Origin: JACRAO01 sp964490895 | GTDB taxonomy: Bacteria > Bdellovibrionota > UBA1018 | DNA length: 64,000 nt | Assembly (NCBI GenBank): GCA_964490895.1 | Contig: CAZBEI010000116.1 | Location: forward strand, 19,452-83,451 | Reading direction: 5' to 3' | Part shown: positions 37,174-45,854 of the stretch, in pieces | How positions within the stretch are numbered: position 1 is the first letter of the stretch | How the letters are laid out: every line of letters begins with the position of its first letter | Program-made: the position numbers and the translations under genes | The notes under the pieces: generated by a model | Told to the model about the DNA's origin: nothing | The model's database searches: none | Seen by the model: only the letters and a program-made list of their open reading frames with translations

Positions 37174-39126
37174 TTACTCATACCTCAACGCATCGATAGG
37201 ATTGAGAAGTGAGGCCTTTTTAGCTGGATAGATTCCAAAGATAATTCCAATCGACGCTGAAAAAACAAAGGCAAGGCATACTGAACTCAAAGAAATCGCG
37301 GTGGCCCACCCAGTAAAATAAGCTAAAACAGAAGTCGAAACTCCTCCCAAAATAATCCCAATCACTCCTCCCACCACGCTCACAACCACGGCTTCGACCA
37401 AAAACTGGAATAAAATATCCTTCCTCATCGCCCCGATCGCTTTTCTGAGCCCAATTTCGCGAGTCCTCTCAGTCACCGAAACCAGCATGATATTCATGAT
37501 TCCGATCCCTCCCACCAAAAGAGAAATAGCTGCAATAGAAGCGAGCAATAGGGCCATGGTATGATTGTTCTCAGTAAGCGTAGCCTGAATATCAGCCATG
37601 TTTCGAATTTTAAAAAAATTCTGCCTTTGCGAGTGGGGCACCTTGTGGCGTTTAAACATGAGCTCTAAAATCGAATTTTGCGTATTCTCCATTTCATCTA
37701 AACTCGAAACTTCGATATCGATATAATCCACATAATTTTTTCCGAGCAAGCGGTGCATTGTCGTGAGGACTGGAACCACCACTCTGTCGTCTTTATCTTC
37801 CCAACTACCTCCCTTTTCAGGCAAAATCCCAATTACTAAAAAGTTCACTCGATTGATTTTCACGGTCTCCCCGATGGGATTTTGATCTCCAAAAAGTTCC
37901 CTCACCAAAGTCACACCTAAAACCGCTACGCGCGCACGCTTTTGATTTTCCTCGTCTGTAAAAAATCTCCCGATTTCAGGATAGGAAGCATGGATTCTTA
38001 CATACGAAGGGCTTACCCCCAAAAGATCGGTGGCCCAGTTTTTATTGAGATAGGTCACCTGTGCTTTTCCACTGATATAGGGAGCTGCTTCTTTGATAGT
38101 AGGAATCTCTTGCAAAGACAAAACATCTTCTAATGTAAAACGTGCCGAGGCTCCCGAGTCTTTGGTCACTCCGCCTGTCTTAATAGGTCCCGGCCTTAGA
38201 ACCAATAAGTTCGATCCCAGAGAAGAAAGTTGCGCCTCCATGGCTTTTTGTGCGCCATTTCCCAAGGCCATCATTGTGACTACTGCCGCGACACCAATTA
38301 AGATCCCAAGCATCGAAAGTCCTGTTCTGACTTTATTTGCGCTTAAAATTTTTAGGCCTTGTAAAAAATGTACCCCTAGCGAAGACCATAAACTCGTCTT
38401 TATATTGATGTTTTCTTTTTCTACCGAAGGGACAGAATGTCTTTTTGAATTCACTCGGGAAATCACTTCGTCTGAGTGCACCAAACCATCTCGCATCCGA
38501 ATGATCCGCCTGGTTTGCTGGGCCACCTCTTCTTCGTGTGTCACAATGACAATGGTAATTCCTTTGGAGTTCAGTTCTTTTAAAATTACTAAGATCTCTT
38601 TTTCACTGACAGAATCTAAATTTCCTGTGGGCTCGTCTGCTAAAATAATTTTGGGGAAATTAACGAGAGATCGAGCAATAGCCACCCGTTGCTGCTGTCC
38701 ACCGGAGAGTTCGTTGGGACGGTGCTTAAGACGTGCCCCTAAACCCACTTGGGTTAAAAATTTTTTTGATTTTTCAAAATCAAGTTTATTTTCAGAGTAT
38801 AAGAGCGGCAACGCCACATTTTCTACAGCATTCATCCGAGACAATAAATTAAATTGCTGAAAAATAAAACCAATCTCGTTGCGTCTTAAAATGGCCAATT
38901 CGTCTTCGTCTAAGTGCGATACTTTTTTACCTCGAATAAAGTAATCCCCCGCTGTTGGCACATCCAAAAGACCCAAAATATGCATGAGCGTTGATTTTCC
39001 AGAACCAGACGGGCCCATCAGAGAAACAAATTCGCCTGCTTCTATAGACAAAGAAACCCCATTGAGAGCACAGAGGGTTTGATCCCCCATTTGATAAATT
39101 TTTTTGACTTCTTTGAGCTCTATCAT
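37174..39126 (-). CDS. macB: MacB-type ABC transporter, ATPase fused to permease
   Basis: 650 residues. N-terminal ATPase with Walker A GPSGSGKST near 39, signature LSGGQQQRVAIARS near 140 and Walker B IILADEPTG near 161; C-terminal half has four membrane helices and the large periplasmic domain of MacB/FtsX type. It exports peptides, lipoproteins or toxins with a periplasmic adaptor and TolC. It directly follows the adaptor gene: the stop and start abut. Confidence 0.93.
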   Translation of the reverse strand: MIELKEVKKIYQMGDQTLCALNGVSLSIEAGEFVSLMGPSGSGKSTLMHILGLLDVPTAGDYFIRGKKVSHLDEDELAILRRNEIGFIFQQFNLLSRMNAVENVALPLLYSENKLDFEKSKKFLTQVGLGARLKHRPNELSGGQQQRVAIARSLVNFPKIILADEPTGNLDSVSEKEILVILKELNSKGITIVIVTHEEEVAQQTRRIIRMRDGLVHSDEVISRVNSKRHSVPSVEKENINIKTSLWSSLGVHFLQGLKILSANKVRTGLSMLGILIGVAAVVTMMALGNGAQKAMEAQLSSLGSNLLVLRPGPIKTGGVTKDSGASARFTLEDVLSLQEIPTIKEAAPYISGKAQVTYLNKNWATDLLGVSPSYVRIHASYPEIGRFFTDEENQKRARVAVLGVTLVRELFGDQNPIGETVKINRVNFLVIGILPEKGGSWEDKDDRVVVPVLTTMHRLLGKNYVDYIDIEVSSLDEMENTQNSILELMFKRHKVPHSQRQNFFKIRNMADIQATLTENNHTMALLLASIAAISLLVGGIGIMNIMLVSVTERTREIGLRKAIGAMRKDILFQFLVEAVVVSVVGGVIGIILGGVSTSVLAYFTGWATAISLSSVCLAFVFSASIGIIFGIYPAKKASLLNPIDALRYE

Positions 39127-40083
39127 TTATTTGCTCTGCTTCACTCCTGTGGGCGAAAATGGGTTGGAGCTTTTTTTGTCTTTTTTGGCCCGACTCAAAT
39201 AATCTGGAACTAAAACAATGTCTCCCTCGTTTAAGCCAGCAGTAATCTCCACTCTCTTTCCATCCGAGGCTCCAACTTCTACATTTTTTTCAATCATTTG
39301 CTGAGAACCAGAATTAGGTTTTATCGAAACAAAAAACTGATTATTCTTGGCTAAAACTGCTTGGCTCGGAAGCAAAATGACATTTTCTTTAGCATTCATA
39401 TAAAAAATCACGTTTGCAGTCATCCCGCTGCGCATAAACTCAGGTGTTTCTTCGGGCAACACATCCACAATATAAGTAGTCACGTTATTGACTGTCTTTG
39501 CTTCATAGGCAATATGAACTACTTTGCCCGAGAGGGATTCCTTAGGGTATGCATCCAAAATGATTTTTGCTGTTTGACCCAGCCTCACTTGAGAGATATC
39601 TGTTTCATCCACTTGGGCTTTTACCGCCAGACGATCTGACATGACAAAAACAGCATCCTGAGAAGTAAAAGTCTGACCCGGCTCCACATTTCTAGAAATA
39701 ATAGTCCCACTGATAGGCGCCAAAATAGGAATAGGGCGATAGAGCGCTTCCCACTCCGCTATTTCTTTTTTCCCGCTGGGTCTGGCCGCATCGAGCAATG
39801 CGGCCCGCTCCAAAGAACTCATCCAAGCAAGGTTTTGACCTTTTTTTACAGTCTCACCTTCTTTAATAAGCACTTTTTCTATCCGCCCAGAAATGGGGGG
39901 CTTGATTTCCAATCTATTTTCTGGTTGCACCACGCCTGTGGATAAAACTGTGACTTCAAATTTTCCTTTTTGAACTTTGATTTCGCGATAGACTGGGGCC
40001 GGAGTTTTAGATTTTTCAAAAACAATAAACAAACATACTAAAATAATTCCGATCAATAAAGACCCCAATATTTTCTTAATCAT
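39127..40083 (-). CDS. macA: Periplasmic adaptor (MacA-like), short hairpin
   Basis: 318 residues, shorter than most MacA proteins (about 370). N-terminal membrane anchor (ILGSLLIGIILVCLFIVF), the lipoyl half-motifs PPISGRIEKVLIKEGETVKKGQNLA and APISGTIISRNVEPGQTFTS, and the beta-barrel end. Between the lipoyl halves only about 30 residues remain instead of the long coiled-coil hairpin that contacts TolC, so contact with the outer-membrane channel must differ. It overlaps the tolC stop by 8 bp. Confidence 0.87.
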   Translation of the reverse strand: MIKKILGSLLIGIILVCLFIVFEKSKTPAPVYREIKVQKGKFEVTVLSTGVVQPENRLEIKPPISGRIEKVLIKEGETVKKGQNLAWMSSLERAALLDAARPSGKKEIAEWEALYRPIPILAPISGTIISRNVEPGQTFTSQDAVFVMSDRLAVKAQVDETDISQVRLGQTAKIILDAYPKESLSGKVVHIAYEAKTVNNVTTYIVDVLPEETPEFMRSGMTANVIFYMNAKENVILLPSQAVLAKNNQFFVSIKPNSGSQQMIEKNVEVGASDGKRVEITAGLNEGDIVLVPDYLSRAKKDKKSSNPFSPTGVKQSK

Positions 40084-41302
40084 GAAAAACCTCTTTGCCC
40101 TGAATTTGCTCCCATGCTGCTTCGCTCGCTATGAGATTTTTTTCTCCCTGAAGCACTTCTTTTTGCCGTACAATCCATTCGCTTTCGACCTTATCCCAAT
40201 CTTCGAATGAGAGCAGGCCATTGTGATATTTGCTTTTTGCAATTTTGGATCGAACCTGTGCCGCCTCTAAAAAATTTCGATCCACATTTAACTTCTGAAA
40301 TGCATTGATCAGCTGATCATAACTAGCTCGAAATTTGAGTAAAATCTGCCTTTTGGTAGCCTCCAGATTGTACTGGGTGGCTAAAAGACTGGCCTTAGCG
40401 CCTTTGACTTGAAAATAATCTTTTCCCCCACTAAAAAGCGGAAGAGTAAAATTTAACCCCAGACTCCAGATATTGTTATCAGGAAACCAAGTCGGGCCTT
40501 TTTTTTCATAAATAGCAAATAAATTAATTTGGGGATAGTAGGTAGAAAAAGCAAGGCCGACCTCTTCTTGCGCAATCGCCTCTTCCACTAAAGCCCGCTC
40601 ATACTCTGGTGTTTGGAGTGCGGATTTTTGAATGTCGGGAACCCCCTTTTGAAAAGAAGGGGGGAGCTCTCCACGAATTTCTAGGGTTTGATTTTCCTCG
40701 CCTAAAACTCTACTCAGTTCTGCTCTTGCTGTTTCAATGAATCTTTCTTTGTTATTTTTTTCATAAAGAGCCTCCGCCAAATACGCTTGAGCCAGTAAGA
40801 CAGAGCCCTTATTTTCACGCCCACTCTCATAGCGAAGTTTTACTAACTTAAAATTTTCCTCGCGCCTGAGTATAATTTCTTTAGACAGTTGGGAAGATCC
40901 CTGAGCATAAATGAGATTTTCAAAAGCAGTCTTAAGATCAAAACTCACCTTTGCCCGTGCGATTCTCAAAAGAATTTCTGCAATTCTCTCATTGAGCTTT
41001 GCCTTTTTTATTTTGGTGAGAGTTTGTAAGCCCAAAAATAAATTCTGTGTAGCAACCAGAGAAACTCCATAGAGAGGAGAGGCGTCTTCGCGCTTATAGT
41101 TGGCTTGTGCTAAAATCTGAGGAAAAAAGTCTCCAAGGGATCCGCTGGATCCAAACTGTGCTTGATTCAAGTTTTCCTGCACACTTTTAAGCTCAGGATT
41201 GTTTGTTAAAGTTTTTAGAACACAATCTTTCCAAGACAGTGGTTCGCCAGCAAACACAAAAGAAGACAATAAAAGTAAGAAGCAAATAACGCTACGCACC
41301 AC
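40076..41302 (-). CDS. TolC-family outer-membrane efflux protein
   Basis: 408 residues, signal peptide to about residue 18 (FVFAGEP), then the repeated helical architecture of OEP family (SKEIILRREENFKLVKLRYESGRENKGSVLLAQAYLA). GTG start; weak SD. It is first in the tolC-macA-macB operon and forms its outer-membrane channel. Confidence 0.88.
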   Translation of the reverse strand: MVRSVICFLLLLSSFVFAGEPLSWKDCVLKTLTNNPELKSVQENLNQAQFGSSGSLGDFFPQILAQANYKREDASPLYGVSLVATQNLFLGLQTLTKIKKAKLNERIAEILLRIARAKVSFDLKTAFENLIYAQGSSQLSKEIILRREENFKLVKLRYESGRENKGSVLLAQAYLAEALYEKNNKERFIETARAELSRVLGEENQTLEIRGELPPSFQKGVPDIQKSALQTPEYERALVEEAIAQEEVGLAFSTYYPQINLFAIYEKKGPTWFPDNNIWSLGLNFTLPLFSGGKDYFQVKGAKASLLATQYNLEATKRQILLKFRASYDQLINAFQKLNVDRNFLEAAQVRSKIAKSKYHNGLLSFEDWDKVESEWIVRQKEVLQGEKNLIASEAAWEQIQGKEVFHD

Positions 41303-41339
41303 ATACCATTATAACGACTTGTAACCTTTGGCAAATCGA

Positions 41340-41384
41340 TGTCTAGGAATGTCTTTTTAAAAATAATTTCCCCACCCCTAGACA
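41340..41384. promoter_or_regulatory. Inverted repeat TGTCTAGG/CCTAGACA upstream of tolC operon and peptide gene
   Basis: Arms at 41340-41347 and 41377-41384 with a 29-base gap. The same 8-mer cctagaca recurs at 42604-42611 in the next divergent intergenic region. It may be a shared regulatory site. Confidence 0.35.
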
Positions 41385-41438
41385 AATGAGATGCGTTGCG
41401 TTACGAAGGTCTTGTCTTCAGTGTGGAGGGTAAAAAAT

Positions 41439-41579
41439 ATGACTAAAGCCTTTTTATTATGCTGTACTTTTTTTATTATAATAGGATTCATTCCGGGTCC
41501 AGGTCCAGGTGGGCCCGCAACCATTGGTTCTCAAGTGGTCCTTATGGGGCCTTCTACCATTGGCAGACCGGCCCAATAA
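41439..41579 (+). CDS. Small Gly/Pro-rich secreted peptide
   Basis: 46 residues: a hydrophobic signal (MTKAFLLCCTFFIIIGF) followed by PGPGPGGPATIG and ending GRPAQ. The ATG at 41439 has the SD GGAGGG; an upstream in-frame Met at 41391 has none. The frame with a signal and then about 25 Gly/Pro-rich residues suggests a secreted peptide or propeptide, conceivably exported by the adjoining pump. Not recognised. Confidence 0.5.
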   Translation: MTKAFLLCCTFFIIIGFIPGPGPGGPATIGSQVVLMGPSTIGRPAQ

Positions 41580-41616
41580 GTGAGCCTTGGTGATCTTCTC
41601 ATCATTGTGGCCTATG

Positions 41617-41644
41617 CCCAGTGGCCCATGCCCAGTGGCCCATG
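41617..41644. repeat. 14-bp tandem repeat, two perfect units
   Basis: cccagtggcccatg at 41617-41630 and 41631-41644, with degenerate flanking copies (ggcctatg, cccaaatg). It lies between the peptide gene and the VTC gene end. Confidence 0.85.
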
Positions 41645-41688
41645 CCCAAATGACCGAGGACGAAAGTAAAAAATTCAAGCAGCGCATT

Positions 41689-42546
41689 TTAAAGATCTAA
41701 AAGCCTCCTTGAAATACTATAAGCATATTTTGAAAAGCTCACCTTTTTACAATGCACTTGATTTGGAAGACTCATCACCCACTCCGGCAAAAAACCTTGG
41801 TGTTTTACCTCCAAGACTAAAAAATCATTCGGACTGAACTGTTCGACCATCTGGCTTGATTTCAACAACAAATCCACATTATTTTTGTGTGAGCTCTTTA
41901 AGGAAGACGAAAGTTCATGATAAATTACGGACTGAATATTTTCGTCTACAGTCATGCGCAATCCGTTTTTTTCAAAAGCATGTCGTCGATAACTTACTCG
42001 AGCCAGCGGCCTGAGACAAAACTCCTGAATTTTTGAGTTTAAAATGAGCAATCTTTTTTCTAGCTTTTTTTGATCTAGCTTTAGATTGCGAGCTTGAAGA
42101 TCTGGACTCATTCCTAAAAACATCCCTGTTTTTAATGCTTCTGCATCACGATCCCCTATTTGAAGACGAAATTTAGAGGAAATGCCTGCCTCCTTTATCT
42201 TGACTTCGATAAAAAGTGCTTCACTTCCCTTGCTGACACTAAAAGCAACACCATTAGGCAAGTATTTTCGAATTCGGACTTTGAAGCGAGATTTTTGGTT
42301 TAAAAAATGCATCTGATAAAGATCTAATAGAGGTGAGTCAAAATAAATACTCTCAATAAATGTAAACCGAGTAGACGGATCTGGATAAGAAGGCTCCAAA
42401 TAATACCTCAACAAATCTAAAAGCTCAGGCATATTGCGCCTCGGCACAAAAAACTTGTCTTCCATCCTTAAAAAAGAATCCGCATCTAGCGGGGTTTGTA
42501 ACAAGACCTCAGAGTCTAGAGTCCTTACTGTATTTTCTAATTTCAT
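41689..42546 (-). CDS. VTC-domain protein (polyphosphate polymerase-like)
   Basis: 285 residues matching the VTC domain of eukaryotic polyphosphate polymerases and bacterial relatives. Landmarks of the tunnel: SIYFDS near residue 66, FKVRIRKY near 86, FIEVK near 111, ARVSYRRHAFE near 182, VLEVKHQG near 249, and SKYAYS near 275. In the family these basic and acidic residues bind triphosphate and Mn2+. Biochemical role in bacteria is less sure. Divergent from the regulator at 42668. Confidence 0.87.
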   Translation of the reverse strand: MKLENTVRTLDSEVLLQTPLDADSFLRMEDKFFVPRRNMPELLDLLRYYLEPSYPDPSTRFTFIESIYFDSPLLDLYQMHFLNQKSRFKVRIRKYLPNGVAFSVSKGSEALFIEVKIKEAGISSKFRLQIGDRDAEALKTGMFLGMSPDLQARNLKLDQKKLEKRLLILNSKIQEFCLRPLARVSYRRHAFEKNGLRMTVDENIQSVIYHELSSSLKSSHKNNVDLLLKSSQMVEQFSPNDFLVLEVKHQGFLPEWVMSLPNQVHCKKVSFSKYAYSISRRLLDL

Positions 42547-42667
42547 TTCATTACCCTCCTTTTTGTAAAATATGACCGGACGGGCCTAAAAACAATCGAC
42601 ACTCCTAGACATGGGGGTTGCGCGTCACCCAAAACCCTGCTAGAAACCGAAACTGGGACTTAATGCG

Positions 42668-44062
42668 ATGCAAAAAACAGGTGGGGACCTGATCTCGCTC
42701 GAAAGAGCGGGGCAGTTCGAAACATTAGTAAAACAAGTTTCTCACTCTCCTGAAATACTGGATTCGAGGAGCCTTGCTGCGTACGCTCGGGCCTGTGTTT
42801 TTACGGGCAGGACTTCGGAAGCTCAAACCGCCATAAAGAAATTACGCCAAGAAAATCTTGAACAATCAGAGGCTAAAATCGTTCTTTTACTTTCAGAAGC
42901 CGCATTGGCAAGGTTTACACAGGACTGGAAATTGGCTCAAGAAAAAGCAGAGTCAGCACTTCGGCTTGCAAAAAAAATAAATGCGGGAGAACTGGCTGCT
43001 GATTCAGAATTTGCCATTGGTATTTCTTTAGTAGAAAATGGACGCCTTTTTTTAGGCCTAGACTTGTTTGAAAAACTTTCTAAAAACCCTACCGCAACGG
43101 AATACCGAAGAGGATTAGCAGCTTCTAATTTAGCCTGGATTTTATGGGACTTGGGCAGAGTGGACCTTCTTTACGAAATTTATCCTTTAGCTCCTTTGTC
43201 ATTTCAACCCAGACTGAAACTTGCTTTATCTATTGCAAAAAGTGATTTTACTCAAATTCGACTGTGGGTTCAAAATCCGCTTCCAGAACTTCCTCCGCAA
43301 CAAATTTTTTTCATTGCGCTTTTTCTTGTGGAAGCTTTCACAGTACTAGGAAATACAGATGATTTGAGTTTGCTAAAAGCTTCTTGGGTGGCTTTGTTTT
43401 TAAAAAATGTTCTTCTTTCTAATGACCTGAGCCAAACCCTTCTTGCCGAACGATGCATGACCCTCATGGGACACGAAGCAAAATGGACCACTCTCCCATC
43501 AAATGCTCCCTGGAGAACTCTCTTAGATGCCACTTTTCTAGAAGCCCTATCCTTTGCTAAAGATAGCCCACAGAAAGCGAAAGACATTTGGTGTTCTTTG
43601 ATTAATCCGGTGTGTAGGAAATATTTTATCAATACACCACTCATTCCTGTTTTTGAAAACGAAAGATTTTATCCAGAGACCCCTTGGAGTATAAATCTTG
43701 CCCAGTATTTAAAATTAGAGGTTACAAAAAAAGAGTGTCTGGAAGAAAGATTCATCTTGAAGCGAGATGTGCTCATTTATAAAAAAAACAACCAAGAGCG
43801 AAGACTCTCCCTAAAACAAAGTCCTATTGCTATTCGATTTCTGCAGGTTCTTTCTACGCACTTCGAAACACCACTTCAGAAAAAAGAACTCCATGGACAA
43901 CTCACGCGATCGGCCTATTCTTCTGTAATACACGATGGCAGAATATTAAAACTTTTAAGCCGATTAGAGAAAAAATTAACTACTGCCGGGTTTCCAGAGC
44001 TTTGGTATTTGCCAAGAGATCACTCCATTGTCTGCACAAGAAAGATAGAGGTACAATCATGA
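42668..44062 (+). CDS. TPR-type regulator with C-terminal winged helix
   Basis: 464 residues. Residues about 10-200 are tandem helix pairs of TPR type (WKLAQEKAESALRLAKKINA). Residues about 370-455 look like a winged-helix domain, containing SPIAIRFLQVLSTHFETP and DGRILKLLSRLEKKL. No secretion signal. Its stop overlaps the start of the protease gene (ATGA), so it probably works with it. It might sense the secreted protease or stress and control transcription; no target is known. Confidence 0.7.
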   Translation: MQKTGGDLISLERAGQFETLVKQVSHSPEILDSRSLAAYARACVFTGRTSEAQTAIKKLRQENLEQSEAKIVLLLSEAALARFTQDWKLAQEKAESALRLAKKINAGELAADSEFAIGISLVENGRLFLGLDLFEKLSKNPTATEYRRGLAASNLAWILWDLGRVDLLYEIYPLAPLSFQPRLKLALSIAKSDFTQIRLWVQNPLPELPPQQIFFIALFLVEAFTVLGNTDDLSLLKASWVALFLKNVLLSNDLSQTLLAERCMTLMGHEAKWTTLPSNAPWRTLLDATFLEALSFAKDSPQKAKDIWCSLINPVCRKYFINTPLIPVFENERFYPETPWSINLAQYLKLEVTKKECLEERFILKRDVLIYKKNNQERRLSLKQSPIAIRFLQVLSTHFETPLQKKELHGQLTRSAYSSVIHDGRILKLLSRLEKKLTTAGFPELWYLPRDHSIVCTRKIEVQS

Positions 44063-45678
44063 AAACAAGGGGATTAGGGGCGTTGTTATTTGTTTTTATC
44101 TGTGTCATCTGCTCCGCTGACGAATCAGGGACTGTCTTATTGCGAGGAACGCTTTCGACCGAAAAGGTTTTAGGGATTTCGCAAAAAATTTCGAGAGTGA
44201 TTCGAGTTCCTGGAGAAAGCAGAGAAAAAGAAGAAATCAGTTTGGGCTCTATCACTAGCATTTGCCCAGACCCCTCCTGGTTACTTCAAGACTCCCTGAG
44301 GAATTGGTGGATCACTCCTGCACATGTTATTTTAAGTTCGCTTGAGCCCATAGAAAAAATGCATTTTAAACTCCCTTCTGGGAAAGACCTGAAGCTTGAA
44401 ATGGTGGACACAAGCATGGACTTAGCCCTGCTCAGTTCCTCTTTGCCACTAGAACCTTGTGTTTCGCTGGAGCGAGAGCTTCACTTTGAATCCATTTCGA
44501 ATATTGAAACTACGCCTGAAATGGATCCTGTGTCCATTCAAATTGAAACGCCCTATCTTCTCAAGTGGTCTTTCAAAAATAGAGGCTTAAGTACATTTTT
44601 AGGACTTACAAAAGAAAATGGAATTCCTGGAAGAGACGACATGGGCCCGGTTTTAGAAGTCATTGCCCCTGGTTTTTTAGGTCAATCGGGGGGGGCACTC
44701 TTAAAAGAAACATCGCAAACGCTTCGTTTGATTGGAATGATTTTAGCGGTGGATGATTTGGGAATTAAATTGGCAGCACTGCCCTCGACAACCCTCTTGA
44801 AAAGAATAAACGACCATTTTCTAAAAAAGACACCCTCTGTGATTGACCGAATACGCACGCCGAGTGGAACACTGTACTTAAAAAATAATCTCACCCACTT
44901 GCGACAATGGACCAGCAATGCCTATAGAGATGCCGGCTCAGGAGGACTCAATGATGGTGGATCTGGGGGCCTAAACGATGGTGGAAATTCGAGACTGGCA
45001 AACAACCGCGCACCATTTTCGGGAATTATGGAAAACAATAAAAGATGGCTCACTCTTGGAGCGGACTGGGTCGAATACGAAGCTTTCGAAAAACTTGCAA
45101 CTTTTGATTTGGAATCTCTGAAATCATTGTTACATGGAATTTATGAAACCAATGGCAACCTCTTTGCCCGCCAAGCTGACAGCGCCTTGCCACAGTGGCT
45201 GCCCACCCTATCTGGTCAAAATGCACTTGCCTATCGTTTTAATGTAGGGATCCGAAAGAAAAAAGACATTGCTAAAAGTATCCTTGCCAATAAAACGCAA
45301 GTCTTTTACCAAGAAAACGTGCTTCCGTCTGTTGGACGAAATTTATTTTTATACCTCCCACCTTCTGCGCAAACCAGGGGGATCGTGTTTATGTTTACTC
45401 TGGCAAAAGATCAGCACTGCAAAACTGAGGAATGCCAAGTCTCTTTGATTGGAAATTATTCTATTCAAACGAGTGAAACCACTTTCGAAAAAGCTATCGA
45501 AGACCACAGGAGCCATCCCAAAAACTGGAGAAAGCTAAAAAATAATGGACTTCGCTATTTTTATGACCAATCACTCTCTATTCTCCTCACAAGAAAAAGT
45601 GGTTTCCAAGTGAGACTCTATCCACAGGATGAAAAACTAGACTTTGCCGAAATCATTACAGGACCTGTTACTTACTAG
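44059..45678 (+). CDS. Secreted trypsin-like (S1) serine protease
   Basis: 539 residues from the ATG at 44059; the frame opens earlier (44002) but this Met begins a signal peptide (LGALLFVFICVICSADES) and overlaps the regulator stop by 4 bp. The chymotrypsin-fold triad is seen as H89 (TPAHV), D121 (SMDLALL) and S210 (GQSGGAL). A Gly-rich linker follows with a 24-bp repeated SGGLNDGG segment (about 293-309), then an uncharacterised C-terminal domain of about 220 residues. No PDZ domain is apparent, unlike HtrA. Probably periplasmic or secreted. Confidence 0.8.
   Translation: MKTRGLGALLFVFICVICSADESGTVLLRGTLSTEKVLGISQKISRVIRVPGESREKEEISLGSITSICPDPSWLLQDSLRNWWITPAHVILSSLEPIEKMHFKLPSGKDLKLEMVDTSMDLALLSSSLPLEPCVSLERELHFESISNIETTPEMDPVSIQIETPYLLKWSFKNRGLSTFLGLTKENGIPGRDDMGPVLEVIAPGFLGQSGGALLKETSQTLRLIGMILAVDDLGIKLAALPSTTLLKRINDHFLKKTPSVIDRIRTPSGTLYLKNNLTHLRQWTSNAYRDAGSGGLNDGGSGGLNDGGNSRLANNRAPFSGIMENNKRWLTLGADWVEYEAFEKLATFDLESLKSLLHGIYETNGNLFARQADSALPQWLPTLSGQNALAYRFNVGIRKKKDIAKSILANKTQVFYQENVLPSVGRNLFLYLPPSAQTRGIVFMFTLAKDQHCKTEECQVSLIGNYSIQTSETTFEKAIEDHRSHPKNWRKLKNNGLRYFYDQSLSILLTRKSGFQVRLYPQDEKLDFAEIITGPVTY
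44935..44982 (+). repeat. 24-bp in-frame repeat, two units
   Basis: Two 24-bp units (44935-44958, 44959-44982) encode GSGGLNDG twice but differ at several third positions, so the repeat is old or held at protein level. Confidence 0.75.
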
Positions 45679-45810
45679 TGCATTGTAAAGTTATTTATTA
45701 ACTATGCTAATGTAGTGTCTTTCGGGTTTTTCTCTGGTCACCTCGCCCCTTAGGTGGATGCATGAGATTTCTAACAGTGAACGTACTCCCACTCATTTTT
45801 GAACATCGCT

Positions 45811-45854
45811 ATTGACGTTTATGGCCATATACAGCAATATAGACGCTGCATATG
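45811..45854 (+). promoter_or_regulatory. Promoter/operator dyad overlapping the start of DUF4143 ATPase copy 2
   Basis: TTGACG (45811-45816) with CAATAT 17 bp downstream. Arms ccatatacagc (45824-45834) and gctgcatatgg (45844-45854) match 10 of 11 in inverted orientation, and the right arm contains the ATG at 45852. No SD. Confidence 0.55.

Noticed and set aside
41457..41687. 76-residue minus-strand frame opposite the small peptide
   Set aside because: No SD, no signal and an unlikely composition; the plus frame has an SD and signal peptide.
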